Positions 24,753 through 25,771 of a DNA stretch of 25,771 bases are shown here, piece after piece. The notes under the pieces were generated by a model. That model searched no databases. It had not been told where the DNA came from and saw only the letters and a program-made list of their open reading frames with translations. The first letter of the stretch is position 1; each line of letters starts with the position of its first letter. The translations under genes and the position numbers were made by a program. The stretch spans positions 1 to 25,771 of the forward strand of contig JASFBJ010000008.1 in the NCBI GenBank assembly GCA_030149585.1. Direction: 5' to 3'. This DNA is from Desulfobacterales bacterium (GTDB lineage Bacteria > Desulfobacterota > Desulfobacteria > Desulfobacterales > JASFBJ01).

Positions 24753-25389
24753 TCAAATAATGTGCGGTTCGCGAGAAAGCCCCTGGTTCGCCAAATTCAA
24801 AATAGGGCCGGTTAATTCACCGAATGCCACAATTTTGGCCCCTTTTTCCAAAACCTGAGTTAGATTATATTCGTTAATACCACCGATTGCCACAACAGGC
24901 AAATTGCTGTTTTGGACTGCATATTCCAGGTATTTAAGGCCTGCGCCTTCATCGTTTTTTTTGGGGTCATCTTTAAAAACAGGGCCTGCCGTAATATCGT
25001 CTGCTCCGGATTTTTTCGCGTGCTGTGCCTCTTTTGGAGAGTGTGTTGAAACCCCTATTATTTTATTGCCGACCACGCGCCGCGCATTCTCATGGGAAAC
25101 CACCTTTAAATTCTCTTGAAATTTGAACCAACCATGTTCAGACAGTTTTTTTATCATCAAGCCGGGTTTGCCTTGAAACAGTCAGGCCGATATCGTTTTT
25201 TGAATCGCGCAAAAATATTAGTTTTGGATTTAAATCCAACATTTTTTTACGAAGATGATGACGAAAAAATTTCAGTTTTCTTGAAAATTCTTCTGAATTA
25301 AAATAGAATCTGGCAATATCTTCAACTACCCGCAGCCCTTCAGCAGCCCTGTTAAGATTTGCATCAATTATTCTATAACTTATAAACAT
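24753..25389 (-). pseudogene. thiE: Decayed ThiD2-ThiE thiamine phosphate synthase
   Basis: Two remnants of a thiamine-synthesis enzyme lie in different frames. From 25389 an 83-residue piece (YRIIDANLNRAAEGLRVVED, then FLRDSKNDIG) is the start of the ThiD2-type domain often fused ahead of ThiE; it stops at 25138. A second frame (25160-24753) matches only the C-terminal half of ThiE: A-R-R-V-V-G-N-K-I-I-G-V-S-T-H-S, G-P-V-F, VVAIGGIN. The ThiD2 C-terminus and about the first 100 ThiE residues, including the pyrophosphate-binding region, are missing. A third frame at 25123-25109 reads N-F-K-R-I, a possible leftover of the ThiD2 A-N-F-K-R motif. An internal deletion plus frameshifts is the simplest reading. 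Two working split genes are unlikely because half the ThiE barrel is absent. Confidence 0.8.
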
Positions 25390-25527
25390 ATAATCGACTT
25401 TGAATATTATTTTGTAAAAATCTTTGCAGCAAGCTCTATATCTTCTGGTGAAAACACAAAGAGACAGTGTTCTTCAGGGGGTGAATTAAAGAGAAATATT
25501 GCGGATCTTTTCCTTGAAGAAAATTTT

Positions 25528-25771
25528 TTGACTTTTGGTCTTGATCGCGAAGATATGTTTGGTCTCATGACAAACTCGGTAAAACTGGCTCCGGATGGTA
25601 CAAAAATCTGGTTCTTCCTTGCAGGCTATAATACAGAGTCTCCAAATCCTTTTGTGGGCCAGTGGTATTCCGTCTCATGCAACAGTGATTTAAATGGAGG
25701 GGCCTTTTGATATTGTTATTCCTGAACAATCTCTTGAAACACCTTATGATGTTCTGGTTGCCGGAAAAACA
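25528..25771 (+). pseudogene. Unknown reading frame, apparently frameshifted and cut by the window end
   Basis: An open frame without a stop runs from before 25396 to 25710, but no ATG, GTG or TTG occurs before TTG 25528 and there is no good ribosome binding site. The residues (L-A-P-D-G-T-K-I-W-F-F-L-A-G-Y-N, then VGQWYSVSC) look protein-like but match no family I know. At the GGGG run near 25697-25701 the frame ends in TGA. Removing one G continues it as G-G-P-F-D-I-V-I-P-E-Q-S-L to the window end. Alternatively a separate gene starts at ATG 25694, immediately after a TAA in that frame. A frameshift, real or from sequencing, seems likelier. Confidence 0.35.

Overview
The window looks like chromosomal DNA of a free-living, AT-rich Desulfobacterota (deltaproteobacterial, Desulfobacterales-like) bacterium. 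This is inferred from protein flavour and gene order, not from a database search. Supporting signs are the IF2/NusA/RimP sequence style, a ThiD2-type domain beside ThiE sequence, a single-chain ADP-forming acyl-CoA synthetase next to a crotonase, and a pnp-M16 peptidase-dut series. Most of the window is conserved housekeeping sequence. I see no CRISPR array, transposase, prophage or toxin-antitoxin locus.

Layout. Positions 1-1933 (minus) carry a DUF2065 membrane protein, queA and the first part of tgt: two queuosine tRNA-modification enzymes behind a perfect-consensus sigma70-type promoter (2040-2068). Positions 1934-2719 are AT-rich and poor in genes, with short repeats, an 18-bp palindrome and one doubtful small ORF. 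Next come khpA and polA (minus). At 6056-7485 a 12-cysteine mini-protein (plus) overlaps tail to tail with an unusual J-domain/MinD-like ATPase fusion (minus). An HD-domain hydrolase follows (7631-8215), with a three-copy 12-bp repeat in front of it.

Positions 8312-21588 hold tRNA-Gly(CCC) and then the classical translation/RNA-metabolism cluster rimP-nusA-infB-ylxP-rbfA-nrnA-truB-rpsO-pnp, continuing into an M16 peptidase, dut and a YycJ/WalJ-like metallo-beta-lactamase protein. Many junctions overlap or abut, which suggests translational coupling. The layout parallels the E. coli metY-rimP-nusA-infB-rbfA-truB-rpsO-pnp region, with tRNA-Gly in place of tRNA-fMet and a strong terminator between the tRNA and rimP. 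The rpsO-pnp gap contains a REP/BIME-like compound inverted repeat.

Positions 21790-24710 encode an enoyl-CoA hydratase and an NDP(ADP)-forming acyl-CoA synthetase, a plausible pair for acyl-CoA breakdown with ATP recovery. The right end is eroding. A ThiD2-ThiE gene has lost its middle and been frameshifted (24753-25389), and a neighbouring reading frame of unknown function seems broken by a one-base shift in a G run (near 25700).

No complete new system can be demonstrated. The least-explained items are the J-domain/MinD fusion with its cysteine-rich neighbour, the repeat cluster at 7560-7595, the compound repeat at 16736-16871 and the decayed right end.
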